Source: Porticoccus sp. (GTDB lineage: Bacteria > Pseudomonadota > Gammaproteobacteria > Pseudomonadales > Porticoccaceae). From it: DNA of 32,385 nt. The notes under the pieces were generated by a model. The model searched no databases. It had not been told where the DNA came from and saw only the letters and a program-made list of their open reading frames with translations. The position numbers were made by a program, and so were the translations under genes. Location of the stretch: positions 1 through 32,385 of the forward strand of contig JALQUJ010000005.1 of the NCBI GenBank assembly GCA_023263825.1, read 5' to 3'. Of this stretch, positions 1 through 8,426 are shown piece by piece (within the stretch, counting starts at the first letter, position 1; each line of letters starts with the position of its first letter).

Positions 1-110
1 CTGTTTGAATTAGCCCATAGACTGAGCAATTCCCGGCACTCATCAATGGAAAAACCAAACTGGCGGGCATGGCGTAAAAACCAAAGTTGCCGCACATGTT
101 GAACGTCGAG
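1..110 (-). pseudogene. MerR-family (CueR/HmrR-like) regulator, 5'-truncated fragment
   Basis: The minus-strand translation of positions 110 to 1 gives a stretch beginning LDVQHVRQLWFL and continuing with HARQFGFSIDECRELLSLW. This matches the second half of the MerR DNA-binding region: the GFS-[IL]-[ED]-E-x-x-ELL-x-LW pattern of CueR/HmrR-type regulators. The expected N-terminal helix-turn-helix and the G-Y-R-x-Y wing motif are absent upstream. The frame stays open only to about position 149, has no start codon, and its upstream residues do not resemble the family. I read this as a gene that lost its 5' end. The 3' end lies outside the window, so the extent of decay is unknown. Family assignment rests on pattern recognition of about 35 residues. 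Confidence 0.55.
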
Positions 111-304
111 CCTCACTACATTACCGGTACAGCATAAAACTTCATCTATTTATGGAATACAGGGTCAAATAACTGTGGGGAGCACTTAAGGCAAACAATC
201 AGGAGGAAGGCAAACACACAGTAAGCGAAGGGGTCTATCTAAGTATTAAAGTACTTTTTTAGATTCAATTTTTTATTTCAACAACTCAATACCCCGGTAT
301 TTAA
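111..304. other. Intergenic stretch, no gene seen
   Basis: About 190 bases separate the MerR fragment from the redoxin stop codon. I see no coding potential. A short inverted repeat (AATACC/GGTATT, 286-299) lies just downstream of the redoxin gene, but its 2-base loop makes it a poor terminator. A weak AAGTA/TACTT pair followed by a T run lies near 240-260 on the plus strand. Confidence 0.4.
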
Positions 305-874
305 TCAGCTCGGAGCGATGCCCTTCCATTTAATATTACAACCCAGGCTTGGCTTTTGCTCTCCTGGCACGGCCTTTCCTCCTAGGACGGCATCTATTGC
401 ATCACGTAGATCTTGACCCGTAACGGGCACATCGTTTCCTGGTGTAGCTGCATCAAGGCGTCCGCGATAGACACATTTCAGCTCATCATCAAAGAGAAAG
501 AAATCTGGTGTACACGCCGCTCGATAAGCTTGAGCAACCTGCTGAGACTCATCATAAAGGTAGTGAAAAAGAAAGTGTTCCTTCGCAGCCAATGCAGCCA
601 TATTTTCAGGGCTATCTTCTGGATAGCTATCCACATCGTTGCTGTTAATAGCAATAACAGAAACTCCTTCAAGCATATATTCTGCAGATAACTCGGTAAT
701 ACCTTCCATGACATGCTTTACATAAGGGCAGTGGTTGCACATAAACACAATCAATGTGGCAAAAACACCCTGCAACTGCTCCAGAGACCAGGTTTTACCT
801 GTTAACGGCTCTGGCAAGGTAAACTCTGGCGCTTGAGTCCCCAACGGCATCATTGTCGATTCGGTCAAAGCCAT
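305..874 (-). CDS. Thioredoxin-family (redoxin/AhpC-TSA type) protein
   Basis: This is a 189-residue thioredoxin-fold protein. After the AlkA/TSA-type opening (PLGTQAPEFTLPEPLTGK, about residues 8-25) comes a beta strand ending in F-M-C-N-H-C-P-Y-V-K-H near residue 48. The C-x-x-C pair there is the expected redox centre, although the spacer is NH rather than the GP/GH of classical thioredoxins. An ACTPDFFLFD segment supplies the cis-proline element. There is no signal peptide, so it is probably cytoplasmic. The start is fixed by an excellent ribosome-binding site (AAAGGAGG) seven bases before ATG 874; the frame stays open 45 codons further upstream, but that extension has no homology-like content. 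It is transcribed away from uup. The exact substrate is unknown; peroxide reduction or disulfide handling are the usual roles. Confidence 0.8.
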   Translation of the reverse strand: MALTESTMMPLGTQAPEFTLPEPLTGKTWSLEQLQGVFATLIVFMCNHCPYVKHVMEGITELSAEYMLEGVSVIAINSNDVDSYPEDSPENMAALAAKEHFLFHYLYDESQQVAQAYRAACTPDFFLFDDELKCVYRGRLDAATPGNDVPVTGQDLRDAIDAVLGGKAVPGEQKPSLGCNIKWKGIAPS

Positions 875-1116
875 TATTACCTCCTTTGGAGCTCCACCCC
901 CAACGCTATCTCCCATCCTTTCTAAAATAGGTCTTTCCATGGTAGGCAAAATCCTTTTAAGCGTCGTCCATCCAAATCCATTAACTTGAACAATATCACA
1001 CAGAAACAATCAACATATTCCAAGTTATACCTAGATTAACAGCTCAAGGGCCCTGACGGCAAAAAACTCTGATAAAATGCGTGCCTCTTCGCCAAGGTAT
1101 GCCCCTAAAACGAACT

Positions 1117-3012
1117 ATGAGTCTGATCCGTCTCGACGATATCTCCATCGAATTTGGCGATGTTCCACTGTTGACTAACGCTAATCTTACCGTAGAACCC
1201 GGTGAGCGTATTTGTCTGATCGGCCGCAATGGTGCAGGTAAATCTACCCTGCTAAAAATTATAACCGGGCAGGTCAAACCAGATCAGGGTGAAATTCACT
1301 ATCGCCAACACCTGCGCATCAGCCAACTGGAACAAACTTTACCAGCCAGTATCGACCGGAAAGTTTACGATATTGTGAAAGAGGGTCTATCGGATCAACA
1401 AGCCCTCATTGATCAATTTAATGAGCTCTCTAATCAAACAATGGATAAGCAGGGGCTGAAAAAACTTGAAGAACTCCAGGCGCAGATCGATGCCGGTGGA
1501 GGCTGGCAACTGGATAAACAGGTAGAAACCGTTATCAGTCAGCTGGATTTGCCCGCTGAAAAAAGCCTGGCAGATCTCTCCGGTGGCTGGCGCAGGCGAG
1601 TAGCTCTGGGTAAAGCATTAGTCTCTAATCCTGATTTACTATTACTGGACGAACCCACCAACCACTTGGACATCAGTACCATTGAATGGCTGGAACACAA
1701 AGTTCGCGGCTATCAGGGTAGTGTGATTTTTATTACCCATGACCGCAATTTTCTACAAAAACTCGCCACACGTATTGTTGAAGTTGAGCTGGGCAACCTA
1801 ACCAGTTGGCCAGGAAGCTTTCAGAATTATCTCAAATTAAAAGAACAGGCCATTGAAGAAGAAACAACACGTAATGCGTTATTTGATAAGCGATTAGCTG
1901 AAGAAGAAACCTGGATTCGCCAAGGCATCAAAGCCCGCCGTACCCGCAATGAGGGCCGTGTACGTGCTCTGGAAGCTATGCGCGAGAAACAAGAGCAAAG
2001 AATCAAGCGTCAGAGTAAAGCCAAAATTAACGTTGAAACCTCTGAACAATCGGGTCGAAAGGTCATTGAGGCTCGAAGCATCAGCCATGGCTACGGCGAT
2101 GAACAACTGATCAACAACGTTAAAATCAAAATTCGTCGCGGTGACCGTATTGGCTTGATCGGCAATAACGGTGTGGGTAAATCGACCTTGCTGAAGATTC
2201 TGCTTGGACACATAGAACCGGATCAGGGCTCAGTAAAACTGGGAACAAATCTGGAAATTGGCTATTTTGACCAAATCCATCGGGAGTTGGATACTGAAAA
2301 AACCATTGCTGAAAATGTAGGTAATGGTAAAGAATACATTAAAATTAATGGCAAAGACCGCCATATTATCGGCTATCTGCGCAACTTCTTATTCGCACCC
2401 AAAAGAGCAATGACACCAGTTAAAGCCCTCTCTGGCGGAGAGTGCAATAGAGTTTTATTAGCAAAACTGTTTACACGCCCTACCAATTTGCTGGTATTGG
2501 ATGAACCCACCAATGATCTAGACGTTGAAATGCTCGAAGTATTGGAAGAACAATTAGTCCAGTATCAGGGTACCCTGATTATTGTCAGCCATGACCGGGA
2601 ATTCCTCGACAACGTTGTTACCAGTGTTTTTGTGTTTGAAGAAGATGGCCAAATCCAGGAATATATTGGCGGCTACAGTGATTGGGCCAAACGAGGTAAA
2701 GGATTAAAAATTGCCGACACACAAGACCATCCTTCTAGACATATTGTCGATAATGACATGACCAATAACGCCAAAAAGAAGGATCATGGCAAACTAAGCT
2801 ATAAATTCCAACGGGAATTGGATGCACTACCAGCTATCATTGATCAACTCGAAAAAGATATCGCTATATTGGAAGAACAAACAGCCAATCCAGACTTCTA
2901 TAATAGAGACTATAGTGAAATCCAACCTGTTCTCGACGAACTAGGAGAAAAACAACAAGCACTAGATATCGCAGCCGAGCGATGGATAGAATTAGAAAAG
3001 ATGAAAGCTTAA
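1117..3012 (+). CDS. uup: ABC-F family ATPase Uup
   Basis: This is a soluble ATPase of the ABC-F family with two nucleotide-binding domains and no membrane segments. The first domain has Walker A GRNGAGKST (residues 36-44), signature LSGGWRRR and Walker B LLLLDEPTNHLD. The second has GNNGVGKST, LSGGECNR and LLVLDEPTNDLD. The inter-domain linker is long and charged (about residues 235-330). The last 80 residues are rich in K/E/L heptads, matching the coiled-coil DNA-binding tail that marks Uup. Known Uup proteins affect ribosome-related functions and transposon excision. The 631-residue length fits the family (about 635). I chose ATG 1117 because the family begins MSLI; upstream in-frame GTG 1081 and ATG 1099 are less likely. 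It is divergent from the redoxin gene. Confidence 0.92.
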   Translation: MSLIRLDDISIEFGDVPLLTNANLTVEPGERICLIGRNGAGKSTLLKIITGQVKPDQGEIHYRQHLRISQLEQTLPASIDRKVYDIVKEGLSDQQALIDQFNELSNQTMDKQGLKKLEELQAQIDAGGGWQLDKQVETVISQLDLPAEKSLADLSGGWRRRVALGKALVSNPDLLLLDEPTNHLDISTIEWLEHKVRGYQGSVIFITHDRNFLQKLATRIVEVELGNLTSWPGSFQNYLKLKEQAIEEETTRNALFDKRLAEEETWIRQGIKARRTRNEGRVRALEAMREKQEQRIKRQSKAKINVETSEQSGRKVIEARSISHGYGDEQLINNVKIKIRRGDRIGLIGNNGVGKSTLLKILLGHIEPDQGSVKLGTNLEIGYFDQIHRELDTEKTIAENVGNGKEYIKINGKDRHIIGYLRNFLFAPKRAMTPVKALSGGECNRVLLAKLFTRPTNLLVLDEPTNDLDVEMLEVLEEQLVQYQGTLIIVSHDREFLDNVVTSVFVFEEDGQIQEYIGGYSDWAKRGKGLKIADTQDHPSRHIVDNDMTNNAKKKDHGKLSYKFQRELDALPAIIDQLEKDIAILEEQTANPDFYNRDYSEIQPVLDELGEKQQALDIAAERWIELEKMKA

Positions 3013-3386
3013 ACAATCCATTACCGTTCGACTCATTATCTAATCTAGCCACAAACTATTCTCAGACATATGGCCCAAGAAGAGCCGCGTACTTTTCGTA
3101 GATTTAGTGCATAAAAACCTTCGCCACACTAACTCGACTTTTTGGAAAATTTAAAAATATACGTTAAGCTTTACAAACAAAGTGAGCAGCAAGTCTTGCG
3201 CTGGTAAATAACATGGAAACCAACCGTTTAAACTAACGCTAAGCAACCAAAGAGATAAAAAACACCTTAAGTGATAAGCAGTTATCATTAGGCCATATGC
3301 TCAATCAGTTTCGTGTAGGGTTACGGACGATCATATAGGAGAAACACTCACATACTGCCCATGAAAATCGGACTGTTTATAAAAAA
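3013..3386. other. Intergenic region between uup and the EAL pseudogene
   Basis: About 370 bases without a gene I can support. A 14-codon reading frame at 3070-3114 encodes an arginine-rich peptide but has no clear ribosome-binding site. A purine-rich AGGAGA lies at 3337-3342, too far from the following ATGs to be convincing. No tRNA, terminator or repeat was recognised. It may hold the decayed upstream part of the EAL gene. Confidence 0.4.
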
Positions 3387-4244
3387 ATGAATAAAAACCA
3401 TCAAGACACCACCGTCGCAGAATCCAAAAAAAACAGTCCCATCATACACAAATAGAAACGACTCCAAGGCCACCTGTTTCAACAAAAAATGCAGCCCCTT
3501 TTTACATCAATGAGGAACAGTTATTGCTGGTTTATCAGCCTCAAGTTGATATACAAACAGGAAAAGTTTTTGGTATCGAAGCACTATCACGCTGGAATTA
3601 TCCAGAACTAGGCCAAGTGCCTCTAACAGACTTCATTGCCACCGCCGAACGAATTGGCATGATTAAGCCTCTCTCTGAATGGGTGTTAGATACAGCCTGT
3701 AGACAAGCACTAGCCTGGAAACAACAAGGCCATTCATCCCTTCAGATGTCCGTCAATATTTCACCCAAACATTTTCTCGATAAGGATATTGTGTCTCTGG
3801 TTAAGCGGATAATCGAAGAGACAGGAATAGAGCCAGAAGAATTATCACTGGAAGTTACGGAAAGCGTTCTACAGACTAACCCAGAAAATCTCGCTATCTT
3901 CCACGACTTAAAGAAACTCGGCATCCAACTGGCCATCGATGATTTTGGTACCGGCTACTCCTCTTTGGCCTCCCTTAAACACCTCGAAGTCGACTATTTT
4001 AAAATCGACAAATACTTTATTGACGACATGCTAATCGACAATAAGGGGGCTTCTTCTGGTCAGTTCTATGATCGAAATGGGACACAAACTGGGATACAAA
4101 ATTATTGCTGAAGGTGTTGAGACATTGGAACAACTAAATATTCTCAAGGGTATGAATTGTGAGGCCATTCAAGGTTACCTATTTAGTAAACCTGGGCACC
4201 CTTATGAAATATCTAAACTAATGAATAATTCTTTTAAGGTTTAA
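3387..4244 (+). pseudogene. EAL-domain cyclic-di-GMP phosphodiesterase, frameshifted
   Basis: A nearly complete EAL domain is spread over three reading frames. The central frame (3395-4111) has QPQVD, the signature IEALSRW, SVNISPKHF, LEVTES and IDDFGTGYSS with the tandem aspartates, followed by DYFKID. It then runs into a premature stop. Homology resumes in the next frame (about 4060-4244) with MGHKLGYKIIAEGVET, which carries the remaining catalytic glutamate, and QGYLFSKP. Removing one base from the GGGGG at 4045-4049 rejoins them. At the 5' end the only plausible ATG (3387) is in a third frame, linked to the domain if one A is added to the eight-A run at 3426-3433. No GGDEF or transmembrane part is visible. 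All metal-binding and catalytic residues are intact, so inactivation is recent, phase-variable or a sequencing artefact. Confidence 0.75.
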
Positions 4245-4281
4245 ATAACTCATCTATTTTCTTTTACACGAATAAAAAAAC

Positions 4282-4295
4282 CCGCTTTCTGGCGG
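4282..4295 (-). terminator. Intrinsic terminator downstream of recJ
   Basis: CCGC (4282-4285) pairs with GCGG (4292-4295) around a 6-base loop. Read on the minus strand, the hairpin is followed by seven T residues, about 80 bases after the recJ stop. On the plus strand the T tract is weaker, but the element could also serve the EAL pseudogene from the other side. Confidence 0.65.
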
Positions 4296-4374
4296 ATTAA
4301 AAAAATTAAATCTAAACCTATCTTCCCTAAGACCTGTATTCCCTAAGTTCTCAACTCCCTAAGGTAAGCAGAAT

Positions 4375-6147
4375 CTAACCCAATATCGTCTCCACCATCA
4401 ACTGCAGTGACTCCCGCCCTTGCCAGACATTAATATCCAACTTGTAAACCAACCGGATTTTATCTGCATCTTGATTTGGCCAAATATCAGTATCAACATT
4501 GAAAGCAATAGCATCAATCAACTGCTGTTTTTGTTCATCCACGGCAAGTAATAGCTTCAGATGTTTTTCACCCACAATGCGTTGCTGAACGATAGTAAAT
4601 TCACCTTGAAACAAAGGCTCCGGAAAATGTTGCCCCCAAGGGCCAGCCTCTCTCAATAAGTAACCTGTTTCTAAATTTAATTGTTCTGTACCAAGTTCTC
4701 CATCAGTAGCAATTTCTGCTTCCAGGTCAGCCGATATCAATCGGCGCTTAACTTCCTCATCAAAAGCAGCAGCAAAGGCCGGGTAATTTACGGCCTTCAG
4801 ACTCAGCCCTGCGGCCATAGCGTGACCACCAAATTTACTGATTAATTCTGGATTAGATGAAGCTACTGCTTCCAGTGCATCGCGAATATGTAGGCCAGGG
4901 ATAGAACGTGCCGACCCCTTATATTCTTGATCTTTAACCTTGCCCTCACTGTCTATAGTACTGGCATCTGCAAAAGCAATAACAGGGCGGTGAACCCGGT
5001 CTTTAATACGTGATGCTAATAGACCAACAACGCCCTGGTGCCAGTTTTCATCGAACAAACATAGGCCCCACGGAAGATCTGATTCGTCCTCATTAGGCCC
5101 ATTTAAGTTTAGCTGATCAAGGATAGCCAATCCTTCCCGCTGCATATCTGCTTCAATCACTCTGCGGTCACGGTTCAACTCATCTAACTGCACTGCGTAT
5201 TCCCGGGCTAAATAATCATCGTTGGCAAGCAAACATTCGATGCCAATGCTCATGTCATCCAAACGCCCAGCCGCATTTAAACGAGGGCCAAGGGCAAACC
5301 CCATATCAGCTGCCACAAGCCGCTGCCGGTCTTTTCCTGCTAAATCCAACAATGCCTGAATACCTGGTCGGGTTTTGCCTGCCCGTATACGCTGTAATCC
5401 TTGGTGGACTAATACCCGGTTAGTTTGGTCAAGGGGTACCACATCGGCTACTGTGCCCAGCGCAACTAAATCCAACCATTCCGCCATATTGGGTTCGGTC
5501 AAATTATTTTCAGCAAACCAGCCTGCCTTTCGCAAATGGCTTCGCAGAGCACTAAGTAAATAAAATACCACCCCAACCCCGGCAAGGTTTTTACTCGGAA
5601 ATTCACAATTTCGCTGGTTAGGATTAAGAATCGCGTCCGCTTCCGGAAGCTCTGTGCCGGGTAAATGATGGTCACTAATTAAAACTTTAATACCTGCTTC
5701 TTTGGCAGCTTTGACACCATTAATACTGGAGGTACCGTTATCAACAGTAATAATCAGATCAGGGCTCTGTTGCTGTGCAAGAGCGACAATTTCAGGAGTT
5801 AAACCATAACCATATTCGAATCGATTCGGCACAATAAAATCGATATTCTGCAGACCCATAGAACCCATGGCCAAGAGTGTTAGTGCCGTGCTGGTCGCAC
5901 CATCAGCATCAAAATCACCCACAATTAATACAGACTGCTGCTTCCTCAAGGCCTCCGCCAACAAGCTCACACCCTCAGACAACCCCTTTAGATTATCCGG
6001 CTTGGGTAACTTGGTCAGACTTCTATCAAGCTGTTTATCTGAAGTAATTCCTCTCCCCAGATAAATACGCTGTAAAAGTGGTGGAATATCATTACTAAAT
6101 TGACTGTTTTCAAGGTTAGCAATGCGCTGGGTAATTTTAGGGGGCAT
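4375..6147 (-). CDS. recJ: Single-stranded-DNA-specific exonuclease RecJ
   Basis: RecJ degrades single-stranded DNA 5' to 3' in RecF-pathway recombination and mismatch repair. The 590-residue protein has the DHH-family phosphoesterase motifs in order: DFDADG (78-83), VDNG (135-138) and SDHH (158-161) for metal binding. The DHHA1 motif GGHAMAAG lies near residue 437, and an OB-fold-like C-terminal region ends the protein. Length is close to E. coli RecJ (577). ATG 6147 is preceded by AAAAGG at a workable distance. The gene faces the EAL pseudogene, with a terminator between them, and diverges from the fadJ-like gene. In Pseudomonas recJ lies near thrC-hom; here a beta-oxidation operon and two small genes lie between them. 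Confidence 0.95.
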   Translation of the reverse strand: MPPKITQRIANLENSQFSNDIPPLLQRIYLGRGITSDKQLDRSLTKLPKPDNLKGLSEGVSLLAEALRKQQSVLIVGDFDADGATSTALTLLAMGSMGLQNIDFIVPNRFEYGYGLTPEIVALAQQQSPDLIITVDNGTSSINGVKAAKEAGIKVLISDHHLPGTELPEADAILNPNQRNCEFPSKNLAGVGVVFYLLSALRSHLRKAGWFAENNLTEPNMAEWLDLVALGTVADVVPLDQTNRVLVHQGLQRIRAGKTRPGIQALLDLAGKDRQRLVAADMGFALGPRLNAAGRLDDMSIGIECLLANDDYLAREYAVQLDELNRDRRVIEADMQREGLAILDQLNLNGPNEDESDLPWGLCLFDENWHQGVVGLLASRIKDRVHRPVIAFADASTIDSEGKVKDQEYKGSARSIPGLHIRDALEAVASSNPELISKFGGHAMAAGLSLKAVNYPAFAAAFDEEVKRRLISADLEAEIATDGELGTEQLNLETGYLLREAGPWGQHFPEPLFQGEFTIVQQRIVGEKHLKLLLAVDEQKQQLIDAIAFNVDTDIWPNQDADKIRLVYKLDINVWQGRESLQLMVETILG

Positions 6148-6273
6148 TTATACTGGAGCCTTTTAATTAGTGACCTTTGTAAATTTTGTCCACAGCCCAT
6201 TTAAATCCTGATGCGATAGGCTATGATTGAATTCAGCCTACATTGTAAATCAGGCCCCATTACACAACATATA

Positions 6274-6300
6274 CTTATATAAGCATCAATCTATATAAGC
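6274..6300. repeat. Short direct repeat with palindrome in the recJ/fadJ intergenic region
   Basis: TATATAAGC occurs at 6276-6284 and again at 6292-6300, a 16-base period. The first copy is part of the 10-base palindrome CTTATATAAG (6274-6283). It lies about 55 bases upstream of the fadJ-like start, in the divergent promoter region, so it could be an operator or a core promoter element. No regulator site was recognised with confidence. Confidence 0.3.
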
Positions 6301-6356
6301 TCCAATGTTAATGTTCAAAGCTTATGGATATTAACTAAGCCGACTTGAGAAACACT

Positions 6357-8426
6357 ATGATCAAACATCTTCCATTAAAACACTGGGACCTACAGCTGGA
6401 TGCTGAAGGTATCGCCTGGTTAGGTCTGGATCGAGAAGGTGAAACCGTCAATTCTCTCAACAGCGATGTTTTACTGGAATTAGATATTTTATTGGACAGT
6501 CTGGCCATAGACCTTCCCACAGGGTTAGTTATATTTTCTAAAAAAGACACTGGGTTTATTGCTGGTGCTGATATCCGCGAGTTTGACCAACAGCAAGATC
6601 CCACTGCGGCCAAAGCCGGTATAGAAATGGCTCAGGATCTTTTTGACAAGCTAGAACAGCTGCCCTGCCCAACCATCGCATCCATTGAAGGTTTCTGTCT
6701 GGGTGGTGGTTTGGAATTATCTCTGGCTTGTGATTACCGAGTAGCTCTCGACAGTGATAGCACCCGCTTAGGGTTTCCAGAAATCCAGTTAGGTATTTTC
6801 CCAGGCTTTGGAGGCACGGCGCGCAGCATTCGACTATTGGGTGGTCGCAAAGCTCTGGAGCTAATTCTCTCGGCACGTATGCTCAAGGCTCGAGCAGCAA
6901 AATCAATTGGATTAATTGATCAGGTCGAACCCAAACATAGCAATCTCCGCTGGGCTGCCCGCAAAGCAATTGTTCAAAAGAGAAAAAGCCGTCCTGCCAG
7001 TAAGCTGGAAAAACTTACCAGCAGCCCTGGTGTTCGGCATGCCATTGCCAAAGTAATGAAAGCCCAGGTTGCCAAAAAGGCTCGACCAGAGCACTACCCT
7101 GCTCCTTATGCGCTCATTAACCTATGGTGCAAAGTAGGCAGTAATTTTAATGCCTTACTCGATGGTGAGGCCGAACTCGTCAGTGAATTACTGATGGGGG
7201 AAGTCTCGACTAACCTGCGTCGTGTCTTTCACCTACAAGAACAACTTAAAGTGCTGGGCAAAACAGATACTAATAGCGGCGCTAATACCAGTGCTATCAA
7301 CTGGAAAGCCCGTCGAGTACATGTGGTAGGCGCAGGGGTTATGGGTGGAGACATTGCAGCCTGGTGCGCATTGAGTGGCCTTGAGGTAACCCTTCAGGAT
7401 AGAGAAATCGACTATGTTGAAGCGGCGATTAAACGTGCAGAAAAACTATTCAAACAAAAGCTAAGAACACCTGCTCTTCTCTCCGCAGCAAAAGGACGCC
7501 TGATAGCAGATGTAGTTGGTCACGGTATTAGCCGAGCTGATGTGATTATCGAAGCTATCTTCGAGAACCTGAAAGCCAAACAGCAACTATTTACCGACAT
7601 TGAACAACGGGCACTACCCGATGCTCTATTGGCTACGAATACCTCTGCTATTCCCCTCGCTGAAATAGCCGATCCCCTAGAACAGCCCGAACGCTTAATC
7701 GGTCTACACTTCTTTAATCCTGTGGCAAAAATGCCCTTGGTTGAAGTCGTTCGTGATAGCCATACCCCCGAAAGTGCCGTCAAGAAAGGCTGTATATTCA
7801 CAAATCAAATTCGCAAATACCCTCTTCCCGTAAAAAGTGCTCCTGGGTTTTTAGTCAACAGAGTACTAGCCCCCTTCATGCTGGAAGCCCTAAACTTGGT
7901 TGAAGAGGGCCACAGTATCTCAACCATTGATAAAGCAGCTGAATTGTTTGGTATGCCAATGGGGCCTGTAGAAATTGCCGATACCGTTGGCCTCGATGTT
8001 ACTGTTAATGTGGCTACAAAATTAGCACCGGATAATACCTTTGCTATCCAACAGCTTCAGACGCTTGTGAATGACGGAAAGCTGGGCAAAAAAAGTGGCG
8101 CAGGCTTTTATCAGTGGAAACAGGGTAAACCCATAAATGAAAAACCCAGCGATCAAGTAGCCCTCGATATTCTGGGGGAACGATTAATAGAACCTTTACT
8201 GAAAGAATGTCAGCGTTGTCTGGAAGAGGGTATTGTCAGCAGCGCTGAATTACTTGATGCCGGTGTAGTATTTGGTATTGGATTTGCTCCGTTTAGAGGC
8301 GGCCCTCTCTATTACCTAAACAAATTAGAGCTACAAAGTGATTCTGAAAAACAAAATCACATAGAAAAACAAAACTATAACGAATCACATGAACTGGAGA
8401 TGGAAAAGGACGGCAGCCATGAATAA
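6357..8426 (+). CDS. fadJ: FadJ-like multifunctional enoyl-CoA hydratase / 3-hydroxyacyl-CoA dehydrogenase
   Basis: This protein catalyses hydration of 2-enoyl-CoA and NAD-dependent oxidation of 3-hydroxyacyl-CoA in fatty-acid beta-oxidation. Residues 1 to about 200 form a crotonase domain with the oxyanion-hole segment GFIAGAD and both active-site glutamates, in GGGLELSLACDYR and FPEIQLG. From about residue 315 the dehydrogenase has the NAD-binding motif VVGAGVMGG, then HFFNPVAKMPLVEVV with the catalytic histidine, then the helical C-terminal domain ending in GIGFAPFRGGPL. The 689-residue length is near FadJ/FadB (714-729). ATG 6357 was preferred over an in-frame TTG at 6345; a weak GAGA lies ahead of it. 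The last 35 residues are charged and repetitive (EKQN twice). It overlaps the thiolase gene by 8 bases. The dehydrogenase and hydratase roles are firm; chain-length preference is not readable. Confidence 0.88.
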   Translation: MIKHLPLKHWDLQLDAEGIAWLGLDREGETVNSLNSDVLLELDILLDSLAIDLPTGLVIFSKKDTGFIAGADIREFDQQQDPTAAKAGIEMAQDLFDKLEQLPCPTIASIEGFCLGGGLELSLACDYRVALDSDSTRLGFPEIQLGIFPGFGGTARSIRLLGGRKALELILSARMLKARAAKSIGLIDQVEPKHSNLRWAARKAIVQKRKSRPASKLEKLTSSPGVRHAIAKVMKAQVAKKARPEHYPAPYALINLWCKVGSNFNALLDGEAELVSELLMGEVSTNLRRVFHLQEQLKVLGKTDTNSGANTSAINWKARRVHVVGAGVMGGDIAAWCALSGLEVTLQDREIDYVEAAIKRAEKLFKQKLRTPALLSAAKGRLIADVVGHGISRADVIIEAIFENLKAKQQLFTDIEQRALPDALLATNTSAIPLAEIADPLEQPERLIGLHFFNPVAKMPLVEVVRDSHTPESAVKKGCIFTNQIRKYPLPVKSAPGFLVNRVLAPFMLEALNLVEEGHSISTIDKAAELFGMPMGPVEIADTVGLDVTVNVATKLAPDNTFAIQQLQTLVNDGKLGKKSGAGFYQWKQGKPINEKPSDQVALDILGERLIEPLLKECQRCLEEGIVSSAELLDAGVVFGIGFAPFRGGPLYYLNKLELQSDSEKQNHIEKQNYNESHELEMEKDGSHE

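Noticed and set aside
875..1009. N-terminal extension of the redoxin gene to position 1009
   Set aside because: The AAAGGAGG site is placed for ATG 874, and the 45 extra residues do not look like a signal peptide or a known domain.
3070..3114. 14-codon arginine-rich open frame between uup and the EAL gene
   Set aside because: It is too short, has no ribosome-binding site, and no family match could be supported.
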